64,000 nt of DNA from Mauremys mutica (taxonomy: Eukaryota; Chordata; Testudines; Geoemydidae). Below are positions 33,735-45,439 of this stretch, piece by piece; the first letter of the stretch is position 1; the number at the start of each line of letters is the position of its first letter. A program made the translations under genes and the position numbers. Below the pieces are notes generated by a model, which ran no database searches, was not told the DNA's origin, and saw nothing but the letters and a program-made list of their open reading frames with translations. Location of the stretch: assembly GCF_020497125.1 (NCBI RefSeq), contig NC_059079.1, positions 13,411,553 to 13,475,552 of the forward strand, given 5' to 3'.

Positions 33735-33935
33735 TGTGGGTTTTATGCTCAACTCGGTCACTGAGTCACTGTGAAATCTTGGGAGAGTAATTTAAACTCT
33801 TTGGGACTCAATTTACTTAGCTCAGAAGTGGATATCAAAGTACTTATTGAACCCACTTAAGAGGGTGATTTTAATTATTAATGGTAGTAGAGTGCTTTGA
33901 GATTCTTTGATGGAAGATGATATGTAAGTACAAAA
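33735..33935 (+). mobile_element. MIR-like SINE
   Basis: tcactgagtcactgtgaaatc, aaactctttgggactcaat and ttacttagctcagaagtgg match a diverged MIR core. agtgctttgagattctttga is a MIR-type tail. Confidence 0.62.
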
Positions 33936-34361
33936 TATTATTTCTATACTCTGTGGGGTTGACTGGGATTAATATCACAGACTTATTTCCCAGAAATCCA
34001 GATGTCTTGCAACAAAAGGACATTGTGGTTAAATAAGTAACAATAAGTTTGACTAGTGCTGTTCCATTCAGTTCAGGGAGAACTACACCTCCCATCCTGT
34101 GTGACAAATTCTAAGGCCTTTCTAAGTCCTTGCTCAGGCAAACACCCATTGAAGTCAATGTCAGCTCTGCCTGAACCAGTATTTGGCTCTTTGTGAATAA
34201 CCCTACATAATCCATTGACTTTTAACACTTAAATTGTCAAAGTCAATTATTTCCAGCTAAGCAGATGGCTGAAAACAAATAACCTGTAAGATAAGGTATT
34301 CTGGCTCCAGTGTTAAGTCAAATTGAAGTTCGCTGAATGTAAACATTACACTTACATAAAT
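33936..34361. other. No recognised gene; perfect CCATTGAAGTCAATG at 34146-34160
   Basis: The motif cccattgaagtcaatgtcag and a following tctgcctgaacc belong to the dispersed palindromic class. No gene is supported. Confidence 0.45.
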
Positions 34362-34426
34362 AACAAAAAAAAAAAAAAAAAAAAAAAAAGAAAAAAGAAA
34401 GAAAGGAAAGAAAGAAAGAAAGAAAA
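34362..34426. repeat. Poly(A) and (GAAA)n tract
   Basis: About 27 A residues run into gaaaaaagaaagaaagg and then repeated gaaa units. It could be the tail of an old retroposon, but no body is recognised upstream. A 73-codon frame across it is low-complexity and not a gene. Confidence 0.9.
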
Positions 34427-35124
34427 GTCACCGCTGAGGGCAAAATCATTTTTTCCCCACAAAAACATAAAGGATCAATTTCTACAGTTTAGCATTACCA
34501 AACTTGGCAGCAACTCGCACGTGAAGTATAATGATGTCATCTAGTTGGCCTTTTCCCATCGCAAACAGTAAATCTTAAAATCTGGAGAGATCTTTTATTT
34601 GGTTATTCGTATTGTACAGCATCAAGGGGTTACAACACGTGCCCTTGGGTTTATTAAAATCATCTGGAAAAGAAGAACTTATTATTTAAAGGCACAGTGC
34701 TTGAGTCTATTTTATTTTTCTTGGAGTCTTCATCATCTGTTGATTTTTCCTGATAACAGTTGCCTGTGACTATAGTAAGTATAGTCACATACTTACTACT
34801 ACTTCTGCCACTTTGGGAAGGGGACATTTTTTCAGGTGGCTCTTTGTAGTGTTTGGTACTAGATATCCTTGTGCATGTAATATTGATGTGCATGCCATCA
34901 AGAATGCTGAGAATATACCGTGCCTTTATTTTTCTCTTAGGAATATACCTCATCATAATAAACCTCCTCTTAGGATTTTGAATGGAATGTTACTACACTT
35001 TGGCACTGAAATCCATTAGAAACCACCCATTCTGGTAAAACATGCTTTGTTATGCTATGCCACGCCAAATTCTTAGTTCTCAAAAAAGCTTGCTAGAATA
35101 TGGGCTGTGCATTTACCGTGGTAC
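34427..35124. other. No recognised gene or repeat
   Basis: Contains a short direct repeat near 34770-34797 (tatagtaagtatagtcacat, acttactactact). Frames on both strands at 34660-35019 lack domains. Confidence 0.4.
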
Positions 35125-35132
35125 AATGGGTA
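35125..35132. repeat. Target-site duplication of the hAT, left copy (AATGGGTA)
   Basis: It is identical to 39311-39318. Eight base pairs is the diagnostic hAT length. Confidence 0.95.
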
Positions 35133-35642
35133 CAGGGCTGGCCTTGCCATGAGGCGAACTGAGGCGGCCACCTCAGGTGCCAGACTGTGGGGTGGCACCA
35201 CTAGGACCCAGAGTGTAGAAGATTGTGTCTGCTGCTGGTGCATATGTATTCTCTCTGCTCTAGATGCACAGAGATGGTGGAGTGCTGTGCTGAAGGAAGG
35301 AGGGCACAAGAGACATAACAGGCAGACAGGAGAAAAGGTGAGAGGCAGTAACAGAAAACAGCAGGAGCTGCAGGGAGAGAGAGGAGGAGGAACCTCTTAT
35401 GTACCTCTTGAGCACCCCCAGGAGCCTGGACTGATTAACACCAGATTCTCAGGGAGCTTCCTGTTTCCTGCTGTTTCCCTGAACCCACTTGAGGAGAACA
35501 GGCAGTCAACTGAAGTAGTAGGAGCCAGTTAGGCCCTTAAGACGCTGATATCTTCCCTCATTCAGGCCCTGCTACAAGCCTGCTTATTTGCCCCCTTCTG
35601 TTGAGTGTTGAGAGCCACTATAGCTGGCACAGAACAACAGTC

Positions 35643-38600
35643 ATGAGTGAAAGAAGAAAACACTTCTCTGGGGCAGCATTCAGAAAAAGAAAGAAAGCAA
35701 AGGAAGCTTTTCTATCTATGCAGGAATGAGCTCTCCTGAGATACATAGACACAAATGTTCACGGTGAGCCTTCCAGCCCCAGGGAGGGATGTGAGTGGTG
35801 AGGAGATGCCTGATCTTCCAGTTAGTCAGAGTGCAGGTGACCTGGCAGCTACTGCAGCATCCATATCTCCATCTCAAATGGATGTAACCATGCACATTCC
35901 TGAAGAAAAGTGTAGATCAGAGAATAGTGTTGTGGAGGTGCAAGAAACAGCTGCTGCTGAGTTTAGTTCCTTAAGTCTAGATGATCCAGTGGACCCACTT
36001 GAGCAGTAGCCTGAGGGACTTCCTTGTACTGCATGGACCACAGCAAGTGAAAAACTTCATGTTCCCCAAAGACAATGAAAATAGAAGTTTCCATCCAACA
36101 CATTACTGGCGTGAAATCCCCAATGGTGACAAAGTGGAGAGGCTATGGCTTATGTACTCAAAAACCCAGAATGCTGCATACTGTTTTTGTTGCAAACTCT
36201 TCCAGTCTAATGTTTCAGCCACATTGGGTTCTACAGGAACAACGGACTGGAAAAATCTGGCTAGAAATCTGGCATGCCATGAGAAGGCAGCAAATTACCA
36301 GAGAGCATTCCATAGGTGGAAAGAGCTTGAGATGAGACTAAGGTTAAAGGCCACCATAGATGATCAGCATCAAGAGACGATTGTATTTAGAGTCTCTTTA
36401 CTGACAAAATGTTCTGAAAAGGCTCATTGCCATTGTGAGAATGCTGGCTACCCAAAACCTAGCACTTCGTGGAACTTCAGATCAGCTGTATGTGCCAAAG
36501 AATGGAAACTTCCTTAACATTGTGAAGCTGATGGCTGAGTTTGATGCTTTACTCTAGGAGCATCTAAGAAGAGTCACCCCCCAAGAAATGTACGCACACC
36601 ACTACCTTGGAAAAGCAATTCAAAATGAGATCATACAGTTACTGGCAAGAAAAGTCAAACAGAAGATTGTGGCAGATCTGAAGTCAGCAAGATATTATTC
36701 TGTTATTCTGGGCTTCACAGTTGACATCAGCCTATGGAACAAATGATTTTAATGGTGTGTTTTGTAACAACAACAGAACCTAGTGAAAATGTCCCTGCAA
36801 TGGTGACTGCCAGAGAGTATTTTCTAAAATTTATTGACATTGATGATACTACAGGAGCTGGTATGACAAATGTGCTTCTTAAAAAGCTGGAAGATACAGG
36901 AATTGTGATAGCTGACATGAGAGGTCAGGGCTACGATAATGGTGCCAACATGAAAGAAAACAACAGAGGAGTGCAGACACGGATCCGAGAGTTAAACCCT
37001 CAAGCTTTTCTTGTCCCATGCAGTTCTCATTCATTGAACTCGGTGGTCAGTGATGCAGCATCAGCTTCTAGTGAGGCTGCTGAATTTTTAAATGTAATTC
37101 AAAGCATCTATGTATTTTTCTCTGCATCAACTCATTGATGGCAAATTTTGAAGCAACATCTGGGAACATCCTCTCTGACACTGAAATCACTCAGTGCAAC
37201 ACAATAAGAAAGACAAATTAGAGGATTGGGCCAAAAGAAATATGATGAGGTTCAACAAGGACAAGTGCAGAGTCCTGCACTTAGGACGGAAGAATCCCAT
37301 GCACTGCTACAGACTAGGGACCGAATGGCTGGGCAACAGTTCTGCAGAAAAGGACCTAGGGGTTACGGTGGACGAAAAGCTGAATATGAGTCAACAGTGT
37401 GCCCTTGTTGCCAAGAAGGCTAATGGCATTTTGGGTTGTATAAGTAGGGGCATTTCCAGCAGATCGAGGGACGTGATCATTCCCCTCTATTCAGCACTGG
37501 TGAGGCCTCATTTGGAGTACTGTGTCCAGTTTTGGGCCCCACACTACAAGAAGGATGTGGATAAATTGGAGAGAGTCCAGTGGAGGGCAATAAAAATGAT
37601 TAGGGGGCTGGAGCACATGACTTATGAGGAGAGGCTGAGGGAACTGAGATTGTTTAGCATGCAGAAGAGAAGAATGAGGGGGGATTTGATAGATGCTTTC
37701 AGCTACCTGAAGGGGGTTCCAAAGAGGATGGATCTAGACTGTTCTCAGTCGTAGAAGATGACAGAACAAGGAGTAATGGTCTCAAGTTGCAGAGAGGGAG
37801 GTTTAGGTTGGACATTAGGAAAAACTTTTTCACTAGTAGGGTGGTGAAGAACTGGAATGGGTTACCTAGGGAGGTGGTGGAATCTCCTTCCTTAGAGGTT
37901 TTTAAGGTCAGGCTTGACAAAGCCCTGGCTGGGATGATTTAGTTGGGTTAGGTCCTGCTTTGAGCAGGGGGTTGGACTAGATGACCTCCTGAGGTCCCTT
38001 CCAACCCTGAGATTCTATGATTCTATGAAAGTCGAGTGAAGGCAATAAAGCCTATCAAACACCAAATTGGGAAGATACGTGATGCCATAGTTGCCATTAT
38101 GGAGGATAATGCTATGACAGGAACTGTTCATGGGAGGATAATGGCAGAGGGAAATGGAATCACCAGAAACATACATAACTTCAAATTTCTATGTGGCTTA
38201 GTGTTGTGGCATGACATACTGTTTGAAATAAATGTTGTAAGCAAGAGACTCCAAGGTGTTGACCTTGATATATCTGGAGCAATGGAACAACTGGACAATG
38301 CAAAGTCATACCTACAGTCTTACCGGTCAGATGAGGGATTTCAAAACATTCTGAAGAGTGCACAGAAGTTGGCAGAAGCACTTCACACTGAAGCTATTTT
38401 CCCACCCACTCAAGAATACAAGAGTCACTGAAGAAGACATTTTGATTGAGGCACGGGATAATCCCATAAGAGACCCTAAACAACAATTCAAAGTTGAATT
38501 CTTTAACCAGGTGCTAGATTGTGCAATACAATCAGTTGAAGAATGTTTCATGCAGCTCAAGGAACACAGCAGTATATTTGGGATGTTGTATGATATTCCA

Positions 38601-39056
38601 AAACTTCTCACTATACCTGAAGAAGACCTACACCAGCAATGCAGGGCACTAGAGACAATGTTGACACATGATGACATGTGCAATATTGATACGAGTGATT
38701 TAGGTGATTAACTGAAAGCCCTTTCAAGATACATTTCAGCAGGATCAACTCCAAAGGCTGTTCTGGAATATATGTGCACAAATAAGATGACCACCCTCTT
38801 TCCAAATGCTTTTGTTGCTCTGTGCATACTTCTAACACTTCCTGTAACTGTTGTCAATGGAGAACGCAGCTTCTCCAAGCTGAAGTTGGCAAAAACGCAT
38901 CTACGCTCCACAATGACACATGAGAGGCTGGTCGTCCTTGCAGCCATCTCAATAGAGCATGAGCTGGCCCGACTGTGGACCTTCAGCAGGAAGCAGTTCA
39001 AATCTTTACAACCAAGAAGGCACGGAAAGCACCACTTTGATTATTCAAACAGATAA
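35643..39056 (+). pseudogene. hAT transposase-like pseudogene, ZMYM1-like TTF zinc finger plus hAT dimerisation domain
   Basis: A probable start at 35643 opens M-S-E-R-R-K-H-F-S-G with a basic run and stops at 35727. Protein relics follow in several frames. Acidic N-terminal region: 35755-36000. GPQQVKNFMFP, HYWREIPNGDKVERLWLMYS and the TTF-type zinc finger (AYCFCCKLF ... DWKNLARNL ... HEKAAN) run from about 36012 to 36330. The frame shifts near 36385, and QNLALRGTSDQLY and NGNFL follow. The catalytic-domain block ADMRGQGYDNGANM is near 36911-36952, with PCSSHSLNSVV after it. After the CR1 come IKHQIGKIRDAI and RNIHNFKFLCGLVLWHDI. The C-terminal hAT dimerisation block TLPVTVVNGERSFSKLKL ends the protein. 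In-frame stops lie at 36402, 36555, 37136 and 38709, with shifts near 36000, 36385, 36730 and 38410. It is non-functional as it stands. Kept apart: motifs are seen; the family assignment is from knowledge; inactivity is inferred from the breaks. Confidence 0.92.
37203..38027 (+). mobile_element. CR1 LINE (825 bp) inserted in the hAT transposase gene
   Basis: The left side of the hAT stops after codons for L-S-A-T, and the right side resumes with codons for E-S-R-V-K-A. The CR1 carries the ORF2 C-terminal part (37203-37754), with [30 protein letters not shown] and [19 protein letters not shown] frame break or stop at 37752 is followed by the 3' UTR, with tgatttagttgggttagg and ctagatgacctcctgaggtc, and by the terminal ttctatg repeat. 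It is the best-preserved CR1 in the window, so it is younger than the hAT it interrupts. Confidence 0.95.
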
Positions 39057-39310
39057 AAATGCCAGTGTTTACTATGCAGACAAGAAAAGTTACATTTGCT
39101 GTTCAGGCATTTGAAAGTTAAGTGTTACTTAAAATTTTTGAACAAGGCATTTTAAGTTGTTAGTTCTCCTTTATTGGGGTAGGTAGCAGAGGAGTAGAAT
39201 GGGAAGCAGGCAGAATTGAGACCTTTCAAAGTTTTGGCCCAAGTGAGGGGGCATGAAGGCGTCATTTGAGCTTCCCGCCTCAGGTGCCAAAATGTTGTGG
39301 GCCGGCCCTG

Positions 39311-39318
39311 AATGGGTA
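39311..39318. repeat. Target-site duplication of the hAT, right copy (AATGGGTA)
   Basis: It is identical to 35125-35132. Confidence 0.95.
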
Positions 39319-40206
39319 AATAACTGGCTGGAGTTTTTATGTTCTGTGGTCCCTTAATCTGATGTGTTTCTTACTCTGCTTTCCCAAGATTCCTTTTTGC
39401 AGTTAATTTTTATTTACGTTTCTGAGGTTTACGTTGTTTGGGGTTTTGGTTTGGGTCACCAGCTGTTTTTCTTGGAATATGTATTCATTGACTTCGGTAC
39501 GTTCCTACTATATTTGATGGAATTTTTCTTCCTTGTGCATTGTTCTGTATTTCTTCAGGGCACAAATCCAGGGCACAAACAGTGTGTAATCTGTTTTTTC
39601 AGTCAGTGGATTTCTTGTCACATTTCCACAGGACATGTTGGAAATAGTTCATTCGCATTTTCTCCATATTGCTGCATCCTTGTTTGTACAGACATATTTT
39701 GTCCCACAAAATTGGCAAAGTCTTTGGTAGCTCTGCACTGGCGTGTTCATATAGCCTCTGTGTTTAGTGATTTCATCAGTTAATAAAATCCCCTCATGAT
39801 ATGGGATAGAGAAACAGATGGGTAATGAGCTAGGTATGAGAATTTAGAAGTTGAAGTTCACTAGTGAAATCTTACTGGACTCTGTGTGTGCAAAAGCAAT
39901 ATTTGAAAACTTCCAGTCAATTGTAAACACTCAGCATCAACCCATACTAGGAAACAACACAGATGGTGCCAGGTATATCAAAATGTCACAAGACTGAACT
40001 TACACGAAAACAATATAACTCATTCCTTTTCACATTGCTTGAAGAGGAAATGTGGCTTCTACACTTGAAAAGTCAAGATAATCTCATCTGGGAAAACAAC
40101 TGTTGGCATGAGTGGCATGTGTGGCAAATATGATATCATTGCAGTCACATCAAAAACAAAATTAACAGATTGCTTCTTGCATTGAAAGGCAACATGAAAA
40201 CAAGAC
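39319..40206. other. No recognised gene
   Basis: A 139-codon, phenylalanine-rich frame at 39364-39783 (+) is a chance frame in T-rich DNA, with no domain. Nothing else is supported. Confidence 0.4.
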
Positions 40207-40292
40207 TTGGGGGCAGATCTGAAACTGGTGTTAATTCTTAACGTCCCATTGAAATGGCTATGACAATTTGCACCAGCTGAGGATCTGCTCCT
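40207..40292. mobile_element. Old palindromic MITE relic (gcagatctgaaact... gaggatctgctcc)
   Basis: gcagatctgaaactggtgtt and atttgcaccagctgaggatc are mirrored arms around cccattgaaatggc. It is the same type as 42293-42372 and 62818-62893. Confidence 0.6.
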
Positions 40293-42292
40293 TCTAATCT
40301 CCTTCTACCGATGTCCTCCTTCTAATCATGCTAGTTGTATTGTCAACATAATTTTGGATGTATTTTGATTAGCTACGTCTATAATTAATACGTCTTCAGT
40401 TCTGCTCTGAAAAGCCACACTGCACAAACTGGCAAAGGGGAGTCCCGTGTGTGTCATCGCTGTGGGTCCAGCTCAAATTTGCTCAGCTAGTATACAAGGA
40501 AGAAGGAAGACGTGTGCAAAATTTGTGAGTGCAAGCTTAGAGGCATCCTCTGAAACATGGCCTTAAATGTCTTCTGGACTAAATTTGCTTTCCAGCCAAC
40601 CAAATATGTCACTCTTCCCTTCCCACGTTAATTCTAGTTTCTTCCTGTCCCTCAAGCATGTTGGAAATGGGGCCCAAAAGAGAGCTAAAGTAAAAGCAGG
40701 GAGAGAAATAAAAATTTGAACTGATTAGGTGTGCCATCATTATTACAAAAACATAAGATTCCGGCATCAGCTATACAGATTTCCATTGATTTACTGAATA
40801 CTCGATGCAATAACCTCTTTCATTCACTGTGCTTGTGAAGTATATTATGCCAGCAATTTGAGCTGGCTTATTTGTCAGATGAAAATAGTGGTTATTACCA
40901 AATTGGCTTGTTTGAATTTAATCAGTAATAGATTTGCCTCAAAAAGAGACTGATGGACTACTTGGGTTTTTTAAAGAAACGAGTGAAAAAGTCTTGAGGT
41001 GTTTGTTCAGAAAACATCTTCACCTTGGAGACCGTTCAACAAGGGGGTTGTGATGTGTAACACTTTGACTTGCAAGAAGCCTGATACACAGCATTCCAGA
41101 GACTACATTGACTCCAGTTCAAGGTATGATATTGATCATTAGGGCCAAATCCTTACGCCCCCTTTGTGCCACTCAGGAGATGTACATTGGCTGTAATTCA
41201 GCCAGATGCCCAGCATAGAATTCCTCTGTCATAGGAAGCTCCCTGCTGTCACATCTGAGTTGTCGCTTGGCCCCCATGACTCTGTCCTCCCTCTCCTAGC
41301 AAAGAGGGGTCATGTCAGGGGAGGGAGGGAGTATGTCTTAGGCAAGGGGGAGGTGTATGTGGCAGGGCTCTGCTCTGCAGCTCCTATCCTCCGCTGGCAC
41401 AGGGTTCATTAAGCACTCTAAGGTAGTAGCTGAGTTTATACCTCCGGGGTAAGAGCTCTAAGGGGCATCAGAGCTGGGACTGGCCTGATGTTTCCCTTGC
41501 CTCCCCCCCTGGATTGAGCAGAGCTCTGGTATAGTAGAGAATTTGCCCCTTAAATTCCTCTCTGTTTGGAGCCTAGCTTTCTGACCTCTCAGCCCACTCT
41601 CTCCCCACGTTTTCCCATGACGGTTGAAGTCAGCATAGGTGTCTCAGTTAAAAGTCCATAGATTTCAGCAGCTGGCAAGGTGTTACCAGAACAAGGGGGA
41701 GCCTTCAATTCTGGAATTCCCTTCCCCTGTTTGTCCAATAAGCCCAACCCTCCTGACCTCCAGGACAAGTTGCAAAGCCTGTCTGTTTAGCAATATCCTG
41801 GAGGCCGGGGTGTTGGGGTTTATTTGGGGCTCACTGTGGGAGTTAGTTCTCTACGTGGGCTGCCTGTGGCCAGCCACATTGCTGTTCTTTGATGCGTGTA
41901 CAAGCAGAAGGAGGTATAATGACAGATGCATTTTGGTAAGTAATAAAATAAATGTCTGACATAAATGCACAGATGGACTCAGTGTAAAGCCCAAAGATGA
42001 GCATTCAACAAGGGGGACTGATCCCTTCCATTAGGCCCATTTAAAAGTCCTGAAATCCTAACATGGGAGGAAGGGCATCGTGTGCTTGCTGACGGAGCAG
42101 TATTTCCCCTCAGACATTGGCTCTGTCCGAGGGTCACTGTCCAGATTGGTTAGCCTATGGCTCAATTCACGATGTGAAGGTCAACAAAATGTCAGCGACC
42201 TGGATTCATCGGGGCAACCAGCTCCTGAGCCTCTTAACCTTTCTCTGAGCTGACATTTTTCAAATGCCTTCAAATGTTTTTAGGAAAACTAC
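40293..42292. other. No recognised gene; L2-like scrap near 41690-41800
   Basis: ggaattcccttcccctgttt and the following aggacaagttgcaaagcctg, then tgtttagcaatatcctgga, suggest the C-terminal region of an L2-type LINE, but the match is loose. No frame with a domain is present. Confidence 0.35.
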
Positions 42293-42372
42293 GCGCCAGA
42301 TCCTCAGCAGGTGTAAACCAGCGTTGCTCCAATGAGCGACTTGGATTTACACCAGCTGGGCATCTGTCCCAT
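42293..42372. mobile_element. Old palindromic MITE relic (gccagatcctcagcaggtgt...)
   Basis: gccagatcctcagcaggtgt and aaaccagcgttgctcc mirror gcgacttggatttacaccag and ctgggcatctgtccc. A clean hairpin-type relic, about 80 bp. Confidence 0.7.
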
Positions 42373-43019
42373 TGTCTCCTTCTGCTTGTTAACTCACTTA
42401 ACCCTTCCCCTCCTTTTGTTTTGTTTTTCTCAGCTGGAAACAAGGACAGCTGCACCTAGCCCTGTCGGGAGGTATGAGAGCAGGTTGGTGAATTTTGTGC
42501 ACCTTTTCTGTTCATGCAGTAATCATCTGGATGGGAACAGCAAGGTGTTCTACCTACATTTAACTGACCCCACAATTTACACTGAGCGTGGTATTACTTT
42601 ATTACCCAAACTGTTGTGTAGTGCTGTTTTGCGCCATGAAAAAGCTATCATGTCTCACCCTGCCCTCGAAACGTTTGCATTTCAGTGGGAGATGAATGGG
42701 TTTCATTTTGTTTTACCTGGATATGCCTCTTTATATAGCGAGAGAGATGCAGGTGAATACATGATGCCGTGGGGTGGTTAAAAAGATTGCAGGGCATGAA
42801 TTTGGTGTGGCCACGTTACTTATTCATGGGAATGTCACTTGGAAGCAATGGAGCTATCTCAGACTCATGGCAATACGGCCATTATATCAGTCACACTAAC
42901 ATGTTATTATCTTGCTTTCCATGTTTATGCACAACCCATGTGGGAAGAAGTTGCCAGAGATAAGATGATAAATCCCCCCCCTGCCCCCACCCCGTTACAT
43001 CTTTTCACAGATCTAGCTT
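42373..43019. other. No recognised gene
   Basis: A 149-codon frame (42332-42781) begins inside the palindromic relic and shows no domain, so I do not call it a gene. Confidence 0.4.
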
Positions 43020-43135
43020 GGTCAGGGACTCCCCTTTTACTGTGTATGTACAGTTCCTAACACAATGGGATCCTGATCTGAGACAGAGGCTTGTAGGCAT
43101 GACTGTAATATAAAATAATAATAATAATAAACGTG
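43020..43135 (+). mobile_element. LINE/SINE-type 3' tail (tgtacagttcctaacacaatgg)
   Basis: tgtacagttcctaacacaat and gggatcctgatctgagacag run into a (ATA)n end at about 43112-43130. Very similar tails lie at 43385-43475 and 43490-43580. The class is probably L2/MIR-like, but I cannot decide. Confidence 0.5.
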
Positions 43136-43261
43136 TATGTTGCATACCTTTGACCATCTCGCCTGTCCTCACTTGCATGCTGAACCAACTGTGGCTTTGT
43201 TAAGGCCTGAGTACTCTTGCTGTACCTAGGTACAGTGAGTATCACTGTGTGCTGAAGGCAC

Positions 43262-43350
43262 TATACAGGCCCTCAGGTGACCTGAGTTCAAACTCTGGCT
43301 CTGCCACTGATTTACTGTGGCACCTTGGAAACGTTATCTGTGCCTCAGGT
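43262..43350 (+). mobile_element. MIR-like SINE
   Basis: gacctgagttcaaactctgg, ctctgccactgatttactg and tgtgcctcaggtccctg are in the MIR core order. Confidence 0.72.
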
Positions 43351-43384
43351 CCCTGTCTGTCTATTTCAACGTTCCGCTCTGAAG

Positions 43385-43580
43385 GATTTGCACAGTACCT
43401 AGCACAGTAAGGCGGCAGCACCTAGGTGCTACCACAGTACAAATAGTAAATAATATTAGTCCCTACCCCAAAGAGCTTATAATTATCTCTCCATATGTGT
43501 TTGTACAGCACCTTGCACAATGGTGCCCCTTAATCTTCCTTAAGGCCTCTAGATGCTACTGTAATAAAAATAATAAGTGC
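43385..43580 (+). mobile_element. Two successive LINE/SINE-type 3' tails
   Basis: tgcacagtacctagcacag with gcacctaggtgctaccacag ends at about 43475. tgtacagcaccttgcacaat with gcctctagatgctactgtaa then follows and ends in aaaataataag. They are either two insertions or a local duplication of the tail. Confidence 0.55.
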
Positions 43581-43614
43581 TCCTATGCTTTTACTATATG
43601 TTGACCTTTCAATG

Positions 43615-43710
43615 GTGGCTACTGTAACCTTCCTCTGCCTCAGTTCCTTCATCTGTAAAATAGGGATAGTAATCTTACTCGCCCTCACACAGTTGTTGTC
43701 AGGCTCCGTT
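43615..43710 (+). mobile_element. MIR-like SINE fragment
   Basis: ctctgcctcagttccttcat and ctgtaaaatagggatagtaa are typical of the MIR 3' half. Confidence 0.68.
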
Positions 43711-43756
43711 ACTGATGTTTGCAAACTCACTGAGGTTATTAGACAAACTATTATTA

Positions 43757-44072
43757 CTGTTAGGGCTAGTTGAAATGTTTCCTTCAAAACTGTTTTCTGA
43801 CAGAACACAGAATTTTCAACTAACTGAATTCTTTTTTCTTTTTTTTCCCAAAAAGTGTCTGATTTCCATGGGAAATTTTGACTTTTTATTAAAAAATTTG
43901 AAAAATGTCAGTGGCAAACTTAAGGTGTTTTGGCCAAAACCCAAAGCTTTTTGACTAAAAAAACTGAAAACTTTAAGTTTTCAGCTGAAATCTTGTGTGT
44001 TTTTATTTGGTTGATGAAAAGTTAAAATTTTCTATGAAAGAAAACCCCATTTCTTGACCAGCTTTAGTTACT
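43757..44072. mobile_element. AT-rich self-complementary element
   Basis: gggctagttgaaatg at the left mirrors catttcttgaccagctttag at the right. The interior is rich in aaaattttgac and caaaacc units that can pair. It is related in ends and style to 20622-21056. Confidence 0.55.
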
Positions 44073-44669
44073 ATTATTAATGTCTCTCCACATAAAGAGC
44101 ATTCTGGCTTTTTACTGTGGTGTGTGCTCCATCACTACTGTATTTGATTTGCCCATAGAGTACAAAAAGTGTAATGATTAACATCAGTGCAGACCTGGTA
44201 AGTGACAGTGAATATTTAAGAATTATTGTACCTGTTTAGTCAAACGGAACATGCTTCCAATTACTGTTGTTCTGCACTGTTTCAAAATAAATGTGTAACT
44301 CATTATAAGCTGGTATCACAGGTTTTTGAGGTGAAATACATCCCAGAGGAAATGTATAACATATATTTCATATCAGGCGCATAAATCAAAAGAAAATGTG
44401 CATTATTTCTTTCTCTTATTACTAGATGCTGTAGTATTTAAAACACTGACAAGAATATTTGCCCACTCCCTTCTAGATGTCAAAGCTCATTTATTGCAAC
44501 TCTCTTTTATCCAGACTCCTGGAAAAATCTATTTGCAGTTTCATGATGAAATTAAGCCCAGATTGTGTCAACTGCACATGGCCCTGAGGAAGGAGGGGTG
44601 CTGAGCTTCACTGCCAAAGGGGTGGTTCCTGAGGGAGGCAGGATCCTTAGTGTGCATAGGGAATGCTGG
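44073..44669. other. No recognised gene or repeat
   Basis: AT-rich, with only short chance frames. Confidence 0.4.
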
Positions 44670-45055
44670 GCATCATTTGTCAGAAAACCTGTTTTCACCA
44701 AAAAATGCAGATTTGGTGACACCGAAATGTTTTGTGAATTCATGTGGATTTGGCCAAATTGATCATTCAGAAAAACAAACAAACAACAAATTCAGAAAAA
44801 AAATCAAACCATTTTCTTTTGACATTTTTTAAAGAAAACATTTCAAGTGTTCAGTTGGAAACGCTGTTTTGTTTCAAAACTTCCCTTCCTTTTTTTTTTT
44901 TTGAAGTTTTAAAACGATTAGATATGGTATACATAGAAACAACACATTTGGAATTGGTAGAAATGAAATATTTTGTTTGATCCAAAACTAATTCCCACCC
45001 CCCAAAATTTCAAAATTGCCAGTGAACTGAAAAATCCATTATTTGCCCAGCTGTA
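44670..45055. mobile_element. Possible third AT-rich self-complementary element
   Basis: tttcaccaaaaaatgcagat, tttgtgaattcatgtgg and a right end of ttatttgcccagctgtac resemble the two better copies. The left boundary is unclear, and simple A- and T-runs complicate the reading. Confidence 0.35.
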
Positions 45056-45439
45056 CGATAAAGTGTCTCAACCATTTGAATGCTGTAGCTCTCTACAGCT
45101 TTACAAGCATTTTCCCACACTCCCTGCACCTTGTGGAAAAATTTGTGTCACTGGAGCATGCACCCTCATTCTCCTCTTCCACTACATATCAGCTACTGCA
45201 TTGGGTATGCTCAGTGTGGGGCAGGGCATATGCATAGCATGCCAGTAACTTGGCATACAGAATTCAGGTCCTGTTCAGGCCATTGAAGGTTCTCCATCAG
45301 CAGGTCCTTCCTTCCACCTCTGAGCTGTTCACTCCATCTCCCCTTCCCCTTTTGGGTAGGTTCCTCTTACTAAGGGCCCTTAATCCTATAACATAACTGG
45401 AAATTCTGGTTTCTATGCATCACATATAGAGAATTCAAC

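Larger units (their letters stand above)
35133..39310 (+). mobile_element. Large hAT transposon (ZMYM/TTF zinc-finger type) with intact ends and 8-bp duplication
   Basis: The element begins CAGGGCTGGCCTTGCC and ends GTGGGCCGGCCCTG. The terminal repeats share CAGGGCYGGCC. It is flanked by perfect AATGGGTA at 35125-35132 and 39311-39318. A subterminal motif, CCTCAGGTGCCA, occurs near both ends in the same orientation (about 35172 and 39279). The body holds a decayed hAT transposase gene (35643-39056) interrupted by CR1 (37203-38027). Without CR1 the element is about 3.35 kb, a normal size for an autonomous hAT. The perfect duplication suggests a fairly recent insertion, although the transposase is dead. 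Confidence 0.95.

Noticed and set aside
39364..39783. 139-codon hydrophobic frame, membrane-protein-like
   Set aside because: T-rich DNA gives phenylalanine- and leucine-rich translations; no defined helices spacing or family match.
42332..42781. 149-codon plus-strand frame
   Set aside because: It starts within a palindromic relic and has no domain.
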